Shown here piece by piece: positions 1 through 5,355 of a DNA stretch of 6,012 nucleotides (the stretch's first letter is position 1; each line of letters opens with the position of its first letter). The position numbers and the translations under genes were made by a program. The notes beneath the pieces were generated by a model. It ran no database searches. It was not told the DNA's origin and saw only the letters and a list, made by a program, of their open reading frames with translations. The stretch spans positions 1 to 6,012 of the forward strand of contig DATKCJ010000460.1 in NCBI GenBank assembly GCA_035513275.1, given 5' to 3'. This DNA comes from DATKCJ01 sp035513275 (GTDB lineage Bacteria; Verrucomicrobiota; Verrucomicrobiia; Opitutales; Opitutaceae).

Positions 1-1050
1 CTGGACGGCGGCTCGATGGAGGAGCCAGGTTTCCTGCGCTGCAAAGTGAAGGCGACAATCGGCGGCAAGCTCTACACCAGCGCGGCGACTGCTGCATTTG
101 CACCGGAGAAGATTGTGCCCTTCGCGACGGACCCGGAGGACTTCGATGCATTCTGGAGCGCGGGGCGCGAGGCGCTCGCGAAGGTGCCGGTGCAATCCCG
201 GCTCACACTGATGCCCGAACTCTGCACGGAGCTCGTCGACACCTATCATGTGCGCATCCGCACGATCGGCGAATCCTGGGGTGGGCCTGTCTATGTCTAT
301 GGCATTCTCAATGTGCCGAAGCAGCCTGGCCGCTACCCCGCTGTGCTGAAGGTCCCTGGCGCGGGTGTGCGACCGTATACCGGCGACACGGGGCTCGCCG
401 CGAAGGGCGTGATCGTGCTCGAGATCGGCATCCACGGGTTTCCAGTGAACCTGCCGAAAGAGACCTACGATTCGCTGCGCACCAGCGCGCTGAACGGCTA
501 CTGGGGATTCAATCTGGATGACCGCGAGTCGTTCTACTACCGGCGTGTGATTCTCTCATCGATCCGCTCGGTCGACTTTCTCGCCGCGCATCCGCTGTGG
601 AACGGCAGGGACATCCTCGTCTTGGGCGCGAGTCAGGGAGGGTTTCTTTCGATCGCGACCGCCGCGCTCGACCCGAGGATCACGGCGCTCCAGGCAACGC
701 ACCCGGCGATGTGCGACCTCGTCGCACCACTGCACGGTCGCGCCGGTGGATGGCCGCACATGTTCCGCCCCAACTGGGATGGAATGCCCTCGCGCCACGC
801 GACGCCGGACAAGATCCGCGTGACCTCGTATTACGACACCGTGAACTTCGCGCGCCGCGTGAAGGTGCCGGGATTCTACATTTGGGGTTACAACGACGAG
901 ACGTGTCCGCCCACGTCGACGCACGCGGCGTTCAACGTCATCACCGCGCCCAAGACGCTCGCGGTCGAGCTTGAGCAGCAGCACTCCTATCCGGAGGAGC
1001 AGAATCTCGCGATCAACGCGTGGGTGGACGAGGTCCTCGGGCTGAAGTAG
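1..1050 (+). CDS. Acetylxylan esterase-like alpha/beta hydrolase (AXE1 / CE7-like), 5' end missing
   Basis: Probable carbohydrate esterase removing acetyl groups from xylan or xylo-oligosaccharides. The frame is open to the left edge (LDGGS precedes the first in-window Met at base 16), so the gene starts upstream; any signal peptide is out of view. Counting from that Met, residues 1-30 look like the end of an N-terminal beta-rich domain (EEPGFLRCKVKA...TAAFAPEKI), followed by a DFDAFW segment and the hydrolase fold. The nucleophile elbow is GASQGG with Ser206 (codon at 631). The likely acid is Asp294 in GYNDETCPP and the likely base His323 in QQHSYPEE. The segment EIGIHGFPVNL stands where classical CE7 enzymes have an RGQ motif, so this is a divergent branch whose substrate is inferred. 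It lies 391 bp upstream of a sugar symporter gene on the same strand. The TAG stop is preceded by G, giving GTAG. The family is clear; acetylxylan specificity is less certain. Confidence 0.86.
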   Translation: MDGGSMEEPGFLRCKVKATIGGKLYTSAATAAFAPEKIVPFATDPEDFDAFWSAGREALAKVPVQSRLTLMPELCTELVDTYHVRIRTIGESWGGPVYVYGILNVPKQPGRYPAVLKVPGAGVRPYTGDTGLAAKGVIVLEIGIHGFPVNLPKETYDSLRTSALNGYWGFNLDDRESFYYRRVILSSIRSVDFLAAHPLWNGRDILVLGASQGGFLSIATAALDPRITALQATHPAMCDLVAPLHGRAGGWPHMFRPNWDGMPSRHATPDKIRVTSYYDTVNFARRVKVPGFYIWGYNDETCPPTSTHAAFNVITAPKTLAVELEQQHSYPEEQNLAINAWVDEVLGLK

Positions 1051-1066
1051 CGAGGGGAGGCTCTCG
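1047..1066 (+). repeat. Weak GTAG-headed hairpin overlapping the esterase stop codon
   Basis: GTAG (1047-1050) contains the esterase stop codon and is followed at once by a short stem, CGAGGG / CTCTCG, with loop GAGG. The stem is six pairs including one G-T wobble. The layout matches the stronger GTAG hairpins in the window, but the stem is short and could be chance. It may be a decayed copy or nothing. Confidence 0.22.
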
Positions 1067-1071
1067 ATCAT

Positions 1072-1125
1072 GAGGTAGGAGCCCGCTTGCGGGCGATTGC
1101 TTGAAGTGACACCGGCTACCATTCG
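1072..1125 (+). repeat. GTAG hairpin (REP-like) element A, left copy
   Basis: GTAG (1075-1078) is followed by GA and a perfect 6-bp stem GCCCGC-TT-GCGGGC (1081-1094), then GATT. The stretch 1072-1098 is a perfect 27-nt reverse complement of 1212-1238. A further 9-nt match, TACCATTCG at 1117-1125, is mirrored at 1187-1195, so the element probably runs to 1125 with a diverged middle. The GTAG-plus-hairpin form is that of REP sequences acted on by RAYT transposases; that link is inference. Confidence 0.75.
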
Positions 1126-1186
1126 GTGACTCTTCGGCCACCCTTCGACGGACTCGATGCAGGCAGGCTCAGGGTCCCGACCTAGT

Positions 1187-1238
1187 CGAATGGTAAACCG
1201 CGGAATCACGGAATCGCCCGCAAGCGGGCTCCTACCTC
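1187..1238 (-). repeat. GTAG hairpin (REP-like) element A, right inverted copy
   Basis: Mirror of 1072-1125, with GTAG on the minus strand at 1235-1232. The 27-nt hairpin part (1212-1238) is identical to the left copy. The stretch 1196-1211 differs from its counterpart, and CGAATGGTA at 1187-1195 matches again. The two copies point tail to tail around 61 nt (1126-1186), with GTAG on the outer sides, as in a BIME. Confidence 0.75.
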
Positions 1239-1341
1239 CGAAAAGGTCCTGCATCGACGGTCCTCACCGGCCCACGTCTGCGCTAAAACGACTGATCCCT
1301 CCCTCCGTCCTGAACTCTCAAGAGGTCGACAAGGGAACTCA

Positions 1342-1370
1342 TTACCTGCAGCGTCGCCGGCGGCTAGAAT
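1342..1370 (+). promoter_or_regulatory. Candidate sigma70-type promoter for the symporter gene
   Basis: TAGAAT (1365-1370) differs from TATAAT at one base. A poor -35, TTACCT (1342-1347), lies 17 nt upstream. An imperfect palindrome AGAATC-AA-GGTTCT (1366-1379, 5 of 6 positions symmetric) overlaps the -10 and could be an operator. If used, the leader would be about 65 nt. The match is weak and the call tentative. Confidence 0.28.
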
Positions 1371-1441
1371 CAAGGTTCTCCCCACCAGCTACCCCAAGCA
1401 ATGGGTCCCTCACAACCCTGCACTCGTTGCCCCTGAGCCCG

Positions 1442-2866
1442 ATGAAACAAAACCTCAGCAGACTGCCGTTCCGCGAGATGCTCGCGTTCGGCTGCGGCGA
1501 TTTCGCGTCTGTCCTCTACTGGCAGACGTTCATGCGATATCTGCCCTATTACTACACCGAGATATTCGGCATCACCGCGGGCGCGCTTGCCACCATGCTG
1601 CTGGTGAGCCGCATTTGGGACGGCGTGAACGACCCCCTCATCGGCATTTGGGCCGACCGCACCGAATCACGTTGGGGCAAGTTCAGGCCATTCATCCTTT
1701 TTGGGTGCGTGCCCTTCGCGATTTTTGGCGTGCTCACGTTCACGACCCCCGATCTCGGCATGACCGGGAAGCTTATCTGGGCCTATCTGACGTACAACGG
1801 CCTCATGATGCTCTACACGACCGTGAACATTCCCTACACGGCGCTGATGGGCGTGATGACGAACAATCCCGTCGAGCGCACGCGGCTCTCGTCGGTGAAG
1901 TTCGTATTCGCGTTTTCCGCCGGCATGGTGATTTCCGCGACGCTCCTCCCGATGGCGACGGCGTTGGGCGGCGCCGACAACCCGCAGCTCGGCTGGCAAC
2001 TGGCCTTCGCCGTGGTCGGCGTGGTCGCGATCGGCTTCTTCCTCGTCACTTTCTTCGGCACTAAGGAGCGCATCAAGCCGCCGCCCGATCCGCACGCCTC
2101 GGTGGGGAAGGATATCAAATATCTCCTGACGAACAACGCCTGGGTGCTGCTCCTGTGCACCACGCTTACCTGGATCCTCTTCATCGCCTTGCGCAGCTCG
2201 GTCTCGGCCCACTACTTCAAATATTACCTCTACAATGGTTCGCCCGAGACGCCGCTGCCTTTCCTCGGCCAGGAATTCACACTCGATGTGTTGCTCTCCT
2301 CATTCAACACGCTCGGTCAGGCCGCCTCTGTCGCCGGCGTACTGATGGTCAGCTTCATCGCCGCCAAGTTCCCCAAGAAGGGCCTGTTCATCACCCTCTT
2401 CGTTCTGCAGATCGTCAACTACACCGCCTTCTACTTCCTGCAGCCCGGTCAGCTCGGCGCCATCTTCATCCTCGAGATCGTCGGCAGCTTCTTCGGTGCA
2501 CCGTTGCCCGTGCTGATGTGGGCGATGTATGCCGACACGGCCGACTACGGCGAGTGGAAGAGCGGCCGCCGCACGACGGCGCTCGTGTTCTCGGCATCGA
2601 CGATGAGTCAGAAGTTCGGCTGGGCCATCGCTGCGTTTCTCGCCTTTCAACTGCTTCAGTTCGTCGGTTTCCAAGCCAACGTCACGCCCTCCGATGCGGT
2701 CAAGGGCAGCCTCGTCAGTCTCATGAGCATCTATCCCGCGATCCTTGGCATCACCTCCATCGTGATCTTCCTGTTCTACCCGCTTACAGAAAAGCGCATG
2801 ATCGAAATCAATTCCGAACTCGACCGCAGGCGCGAGGCGGCGGCGGGGCAGGGTGCGGCCACTTGA
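1442..2866 (+). CDS. GPH-family sugar:cation symporter (MFS superfamily)
   Basis: Inner-membrane transporter of the glycoside-pentoside-hexuronide:cation symporter family, expected to import a sugar or short oligosaccharide with Na+ or H+. The 474-residue product has the family length and about 12 hydrophobic segments. Two family signatures are plain. The first is RIWDGVNDPLIGIWADRT followed by SRWGKFRPFIL, after the second membrane segment. The second is MYADTADYGEWKSGRRTTAL in the C-terminal half, followed by SQKFGWAI. The tail (LTEKRMIEINSELDRRR) is also typical. The ATG at 1442 is chosen because MKQNLSRLPFREMLAFGCGDF begins where family members begin; the open frame before it is not protein-like. 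No Shine-Dalgarno is evident. Neighbours (esterase, XylR-like regulator, GH5) suggest a xyloside, xylose or other hemicellulose product as substrate, but GPH specificity cannot be read from sequence. It ends in TGA, the only non-TAG stop among the window's genes. Confidence 0.93.
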   Translation: MKQNLSRLPFREMLAFGCGDFASVLYWQTFMRYLPYYYTEIFGITAGALATMLLVSRIWDGVNDPLIGIWADRTESRWGKFRPFILFGCVPFAIFGVLTFTTPDLGMTGKLIWAYLTYNGLMMLYTTVNIPYTALMGVMTNNPVERTRLSSVKFVFAFSAGMVISATLLPMATALGGADNPQLGWQLAFAVVGVVAIGFFLVTFFGTKERIKPPPDPHASVGKDIKYLLTNNAWVLLLCTTLTWILFIALRSSVSAHYFKYYLYNGSPETPLPFLGQEFTLDVLLSSFNTLGQAASVAGVLMVSFIAAKFPKKGLFITLFVLQIVNYTAFYFLQPGQLGAIFILEIVGSFFGAPLPVLMWAMYADTADYGEWKSGRRTTALVFSASTMSQKFGWAIAAFLAFQLLQFVGFQANVTPSDAVKGSLVSLMSIYPAILGITSIVIFLFYPLTEKRMIEINSELDRRREAAAGQGAAT

Positions 2867-2885
2867 GGTCACGCAACGCGCGGTA

Positions 2886-2899
2886 TTCCGAGTAGCGCC
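2886..2899 (+). repeat. Orphan head of a class-B GTAG repeat
   Basis: TTCCGAGTAGCGCC nearly repeats the head of the complete element 30 nt downstream (TTCCGAGGTAGCGCT), but no stem follows. It looks like a truncated or decayed copy just after the symporter stop. Confidence 0.4.
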
Positions 2900-2915
2900 C
2901 AGCCAGCATCCCTCA

Positions 2916-2956
2916 TTCCGAGGTAGCGCTCCTCTCTCCGAGAGGAGCGTTTCGGA
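2916..2956 (+). repeat. GTAG hairpin (REP-like) element B, left copy; possible weak terminator
   Basis: GTAG (2923-2926) precedes a perfect 9-bp stem CGCTCCTCT / AGAGGAGCG (2927-2935 with 2941-2949) and loop CTCCG. An outer stem TCCGA (2917-2921) / TCGGA (2952-2956) can also form, leaving GGTAG and TT as an internal loop. The stem is followed by TTT, so it might also weakly end symporter transcripts 60 nt after the stop. The lone element at 5302-5334 has the same head, stem length and loop. Confidence 0.75.
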
Positions 2957-2977
2957 GTCGCGGTGCAACAGCGGGGA

Positions 2978-3044
2978 CGCGCCCCTCGGCGTGTCCTCCG
3001 AAGCTTACTGAGCGAAGGAGGAAGATGGGCGCGCTACCTCGGAG
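2978..3044 (-). repeat. GTAG hairpin (REP-like) element B, inverted copy with a long composite hairpin
   Basis: On the minus strand the head CTCCGAGGTAGCGCG (3044-3030) matches the left copy, then CGCGCCC (3033-3027) pairs with GGGCGCG (2984-2978), a 7-bp outer stem. Its 42-nt interior carries a second hairpin at 2994-3022. So the head is shared with element B left, but the short loop is replaced by a larger structure. The two face tail to tail. Confidence 0.6.
2994..3022. repeat. Inner hairpin with symmetric GAA/GAA internal loop
   Basis: TCCTCC (2994-2999) pairs with GGAGGA (3017-3022). Inside, GCT (3003-3005) pairs with AGC (3011-3013) around TACTG, and the two GAA triplets face each other as a symmetric internal loop. 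It is nested in the inverted element B copy. Confidence 0.5.
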
Positions 3045-3095
3045 CACCCCCGACCGCGCTTGCCACTGCATGCGCGTGACCTCAGCGTTCTCTTG

Positions 3096-4256
3096 GTGAA
3101 GCCCCAAGTGTTGCTGGTGTTTCTCGTCCGATTCGAGGAATCCGCGTCGATGCTCCGCGGGATCGCTCATTACGAGCGTTCCCACGGCAAGTGGTCGGCA
3201 TTCCTCGACGACGAAGCCCGGGCCGAACACGAACCGCATTGGATCCGAAGCAAAGAGTGGGACGGCGTCATCAGTCGCCATACGACGCCGGCGCTCGTGT
3301 GGAGCTGCGCCGAGCGAGGCATCCCGCTCGTTGACGTGAACGACGTGCCCGTCTTTCCGGGCGTGCCGAAGATCCGGCCCGACAACATCGCGCTCGGTCA
3401 CCTCGGCGCCGAGCATTTCCTCGAGCGCGGCTTCGTGAACTTCGCGTTCTGTGGTTTCAGCAATCTGCAATGGGCGTGCGAGCGCAGGGACGGCTTTGTC
3501 GAGGCCCTCGGCCTCGTGGGGCACAGGTGCGAGGACAACGAAGTCGAGTATCCCGGCGTGACGACACCTGCATGGGACGCCAAGCAGACCGACCTGCTCG
3601 CGGCGTGGCTGCGGCGGCTTCCGAAACCGGTCGGGGTAATGAGCTGCAACGATGCGCGCGCGTTTCAGGTGATGGCGGCGGCGAAGGAAACCGGTCTCCA
3701 TGTCCCCGAAGAAGTCGCCGTGCTCGGCGTGAACAACGACTCGATCCGTTGCGAGCTCTCCAATCCACCGCTTTCAAGCGTGGCGCCAAACGCCTTCCAA
3801 TCCGGCTACCGTGCCGCCGAGGCACTCGAGACGATGATGAAAGGCGGAAAGCCCGCGGAGATGGACGTTCGCGTTGAGCCACTCGGAGTGGTGACGCGGC
3901 CCTCGACGGATGTGCTGGCGATCCACGATCGCTGCGTCGCGACGGCGCTGAACTTCATCCGCGAGAGAGCATGCAGCTCGGTGACCGTGGAGGAGGTGCT
4001 CAAACATTCATTCGCGTCGCGCAGCCAGCTCGAGCGCAAATTTCGCAAGCACATCGGCCGATCACCGCAGGCGGAGATCCGCCGCGTGCAGGTTGAGAAG
4101 ATCCGGCAGCTCCTCGTGGAGACAGACTTTCCCCTCAAGAAAATCGCCGATCTCACAGGGTTTGAGCACGTCGAATACCTGAGCGTTGTCTTCAAACGGT
4201 TGACGGGACAGTCGCCCGGCGCTTACCGCAAGAAGCAGCAGGAAGGCACGGCGTAG
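3096..4256 (+). CDS. XylR-type transcriptional regulator (LacI-like sugar-binding domain + AraC HTH)
   Basis: Cytoplasmic sugar-responsive regulator, 386 residues, close to the 392 of E. coli XylR and with the same unusual order: periplasmic-binding-protein-like domain first, AraC DNA-binding domain last. With the GTG start, residues 4-275 form the ligand domain (KPQVLLVFLV, DNIALGHLGAEHFLERGF, FAFCGFSNLQWACERRDGF, GVMSCNDARAFQV, AVLGVNNDS, PPLSSVAPNAFQSGYRAAEAL). Residues 278-382 form two helix-turn-helix units (ALNFIRERACSSVTVEEVL, SRSQLERKFRKHIGRSP, then PLKKIADLTGFEHVEYLSVVFKRLTGQSPGAYR). Several blocks parallel XylR, notably DAR and LSSVA. GTG at 3096 is preferred because MKPQVLLV starts on the first beta strand; TTG at 3060 or 3093 is possible, and ATG at 3150 would delete that strand. 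It probably activates neighbouring sugar genes. Xylose as ligand is inferred, since orthologues in other phyla may sense other sugars. No LacI-type N-terminal HTH is present. Confidence 0.9.
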   Translation: MKPQVLLVFLVRFEESASMLRGIAHYERSHGKWSAFLDDEARAEHEPHWIRSKEWDGVISRHTTPALVWSCAERGIPLVDVNDVPVFPGVPKIRPDNIALGHLGAEHFLERGFVNFAFCGFSNLQWACERRDGFVEALGLVGHRCEDNEVEYPGVTTPAWDAKQTDLLAAWLRRLPKPVGVMSCNDARAFQVMAAAKETGLHVPEEVAVLGVNNDSIRCELSNPPLSSVAPNAFQSGYRAAEALETMMKGGKPAEMDVRVEPLGVVTRPSTDVLAIHDRCVATALNFIRERACSSVTVEEVLKHSFASRSQLERKFRKHIGRSPQAEIRRVQVEKIRQLLVETDFPLKKIADLTGFEHVEYLSVVFKRLTGQSPGAYRKKQQEGTA

Positions 4257-4286
4257 TCCGTAACGATGCACAAGCCCTCTGGCGTG

Positions 4287-4340
4287 GAAATGCCCGTGAC
4301 ACAACGCGGCAATCTCGGCTACCTTCAATGCCCGCATTTC
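4287..4340. promoter_or_regulatory. Candidate regulator-binding repeats upstream of the isomerase-like gene
   Basis: The 106-nt gap between regulator and isomerase-like gene holds AATGCCCG twice in direct orientation (4289-4296 and 4327-4334, 38 nt apart). It also holds GAAATGC (4287-4293) mirrored by GCATTTC (4334-4340). AraC-type proteins often bind spaced half-sites, so these may be operator pieces. They are short and could be chance. Confidence 0.25.
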
Positions 4341-4362
4341 AACACAGAATCGCGGAACAAAC

Positions 4363-5094
4363 ATGACTCCCATCTCACTCCAACTCTGGTCCGTGCGCAC
4401 GAATGCGGCGGCGGACTTCTCCGCAACGATCGCGAAGGTCGCGAAGGCCGGCTACGACGGTGTCGAAACCGCAGGCTACGGAAACGTCGATGCCGCGACC
4501 GCGGCAAAGGCGATCGCCGACAACGGCCTGAAAGTCTCAGGCATGCACGTCGGCATCGCGCGACTCCGCACCGAGCTCACGCAAGTCGCCGTCGAGGCGC
4601 ACGCGCTCGGCTCGCCGCACATCATCTGCCCGTTTCTTCCGGCGGCGTTGTTCAACTCGGCACCGGCATGTCAGGCGCTCGGCGAAGAGCTCAACGAGAT
4701 CGGTGCGCGCCTGCGCGGGCTCGGCTTCAGCTTCCACTACCACAATCACGCGCACGAGATCGCCGTGGTCGACGGACGCCTCGCGCTCGACTGGCTGCTC
4801 GACGCCGCGGAGCCGCGCAATCTCGGTTGCCAGCTCGACGTTTACTGGTCGCACGTCGGCGGCAAACCGCCGGCGGACTACATCCGAGAGCAAGGCCGCC
4901 GCATCCGGCTGCTGCACATCAAGGACGAGGCCGAGCTCGGTTCGGGACCCGTGGAGTTTCCTCCGATCTTCAAGGCCGCCGCATCGGTAGGCGCGGTCGA
5001 GTGGCACATCGTCGAGGTCGAGAAATACAACCACGACCCGCTCGAGTCCGCGCGCCTCTCGCTGGAGACGCTGCGGAAGTGGACTTCTTCGTAG
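4363..5094 (+). CDS. Sugar phosphate isomerase/epimerase-like TIM-barrel protein (AP endonuclease 2 / xylose isomerase-like superfamily)
   Basis: Cytoplasmic, 243 residues, no signal peptide or membrane segment; the fold is the COG1082 type. Segments run in the family order: SLQLWSVR (5-12, first strand), GYDGVETAGYG (30-40, with a probable metal-ligand Glu35), FHYHNHAHE (124-132), QLDVYWSHVGG (157-167, probable ligand Asp159), LLHIKDEAELGSGPVEFP (183-200, His185) and WHIVEVEKYNHDP (214-226, Glu218 or Glu220). Such proteins interconvert or epimerise sugars, keto-sugars or polyols using a divalent metal; many remain without a known substrate. The ATG at 4363 places the first strand at residue 4 and has a weak GGAA four to eight bases upstream. 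The gene follows the regulator by 106 nt on the same strand and may share its transcript. Its TAG stop lies inside the GTAG head of the first repeat downstream. It is shorter than classic xylose isomerase (about 390-440 residues), so it should not be called XylA. Confidence 0.85.
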   Translation: MTPISLQLWSVRTNAAADFSATIAKVAKAGYDGVETAGYGNVDAATAAKAIADNGLKVSGMHVGIARLRTELTQVAVEAHALGSPHIICPFLPAALFNSAPACQALGEELNEIGARLRGLGFSFHYHNHAHEIAVVDGRLALDWLLDAAEPRNLGCQLDVYWSHVGGKPPADYIREQGRRIRLLHIKDEAELGSGPVEFPPIFKAAASVGAVEWHIVEVEKYNHDPLESARLSLETLRKWTSS

Positions 5095-5114
5095 CCCTGC
5101 GCGTGAGCGCAGGG
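5091..5114 (+). repeat. GTAG hairpin (REP-like) C1, left
   Basis: GTAG (5091-5094) with a perfect 8-bp stem CCCTGCGC / GCGCAGGG and tetraloop GTGA. The TAG of the head is the stop codon of the isomerase-like gene, so the element begins inside the coding region. There is no T-tract after the stem, so it is not a classic intrinsic terminator. Confidence 0.85.
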
Positions 5115-5150
5115 ACGAGTTCCACATCAGTGGAGGTAGTTGCGTTTTGT

Positions 5151-5174
5151 CCCGCCGCTTCTGCGGCGGGCTAC
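5151..5174 (-). repeat. GTAG hairpin (REP-like) C1, right
   Basis: Minus-strand GTAG (5174-5171), then a perfect 8-bp stem CCCGCCGC / GCGGCGGG with loop AGAA. It faces the element at 5091-5114 tail to tail across 36 nt. The spacer itself holds a 5-bp hairpin TCCAC-ATCA-GTGGA (5121-5134). Confidence 0.85.
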
Positions 5175-5199
5175 GCCGGAGAGATTGAGTTTGCTTGGT

Positions 5200-5223
5200 G
5201 TAGCCCTGCCCGGGAGGGCAGGG
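5200..5223 (+). repeat. GTAG hairpin (REP-like) C2, left
   Basis: GTAG (5200-5203) with a perfect 8-bp stem CCCTGCCC / GGGCAGGG and loop GGGA. Compared with 5091-5114, stem position 7 changes from G to C and its partner from C to G, keeping the pair. Confidence 0.85.
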
Positions 5224-5259
5224 ATGGTTAGCGCAATTCGCACGACCCACCACAAATGC

Positions 5260-5283
5260 CCCGCCGCTCACGCGGCGGGCTAC
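5260..5283 (-). repeat. GTAG hairpin (REP-like) C2, right
   Basis: Minus-strand GTAG (5283-5280), then CCCGCCGC / GCGGCGGG with loop GTGA. The stem equals that at 5151-5174 but the loop differs. Its spacer to 5200-5223 is again exactly 36 nt, of unrelated sequence. Confidence 0.85.
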
Positions 5284-5299
5284 ATCGGAAAGAAGGCGT

Positions 5300-5334
5300 T
5301 CCGAGATAGCGCGTCTCTCTCCGAGAGGCGCGTT
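5300..5334 (+). repeat. Lone class-B hairpin with ATAG head
   Basis: TTCCGAGATAG (5299-5309) leads into CGCGTCTCT / AGAGGCGCG (9 bp, one G-T wobble) with loop CTCCG. Head, stem length and loop match the element at 2916-2956, and the two stem differences keep pairing. The head reads ATAG instead of GTAG, and no clear inverted partner follows before the GH5 stop codon 22 nt downstream. Confidence 0.7.
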
Positions 5335-5355
5335 GCGATTGCTCCGCGCGAACCC

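Larger units (their letters stand above)
1051..1441. other. Intergenic stretch between esterase and symporter
   Basis: No credible gene is seen here. The left half (1072-1238) is a large inverted pair of GTAG hairpin elements around a 61-nt core. The right half (1239-1441) holds a weak candidate promoter near 1342-1370 with an overlapping imperfect palindrome, and a CTCT-CA-AGAG palindrome at 1315-1324. A CGATGCAGG at 1155-1163 recurs inverted at 1248-1256. An open frame leads into the symporter from base 1157 but it crosses the repeat and has no protein-like sequence before 1442. Confidence 0.6.

Noticed and set aside
556..1254. 232-codon open frame on the minus strand
   Set aside because: Arg/Val/Asp-rich antisense shadow of the esterase gene that runs into the intergenic repeat; no recognisable fold.
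1157..1441. In-frame extension of the symporter by 95 residues to an upstream ATG
   Set aside because: The extension crosses the class-A repeat and is proline- and serine-rich with no transporter features; the family N-terminus starts at the ATG at 1442.
2913..3701. 262-codon minus-strand frame over the regulator
   Set aside because: Antisense shadow of the XylR-like gene, His/Arg-rich, no domain.
4266..5231. 321-codon plus-strand frame overlapping the isomerase-like gene
   Set aside because: Very Arg-rich translation typical of an out-of-frame reading of GC-rich coding DNA; the 4363-5094 frame has clear family motifs.
5091..5283. Intrinsic bidirectional terminators
   Set aside because: Stems are strong and GC-rich but none is followed by a run of T on either exit side; an effect on transcript ends is possible but not shown.
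5091..5334. CRISPR array
   Set aside because: Units alternate in strand, stems and spacers do not follow a fixed direct repeat, and the layout is paired inverted hairpins.
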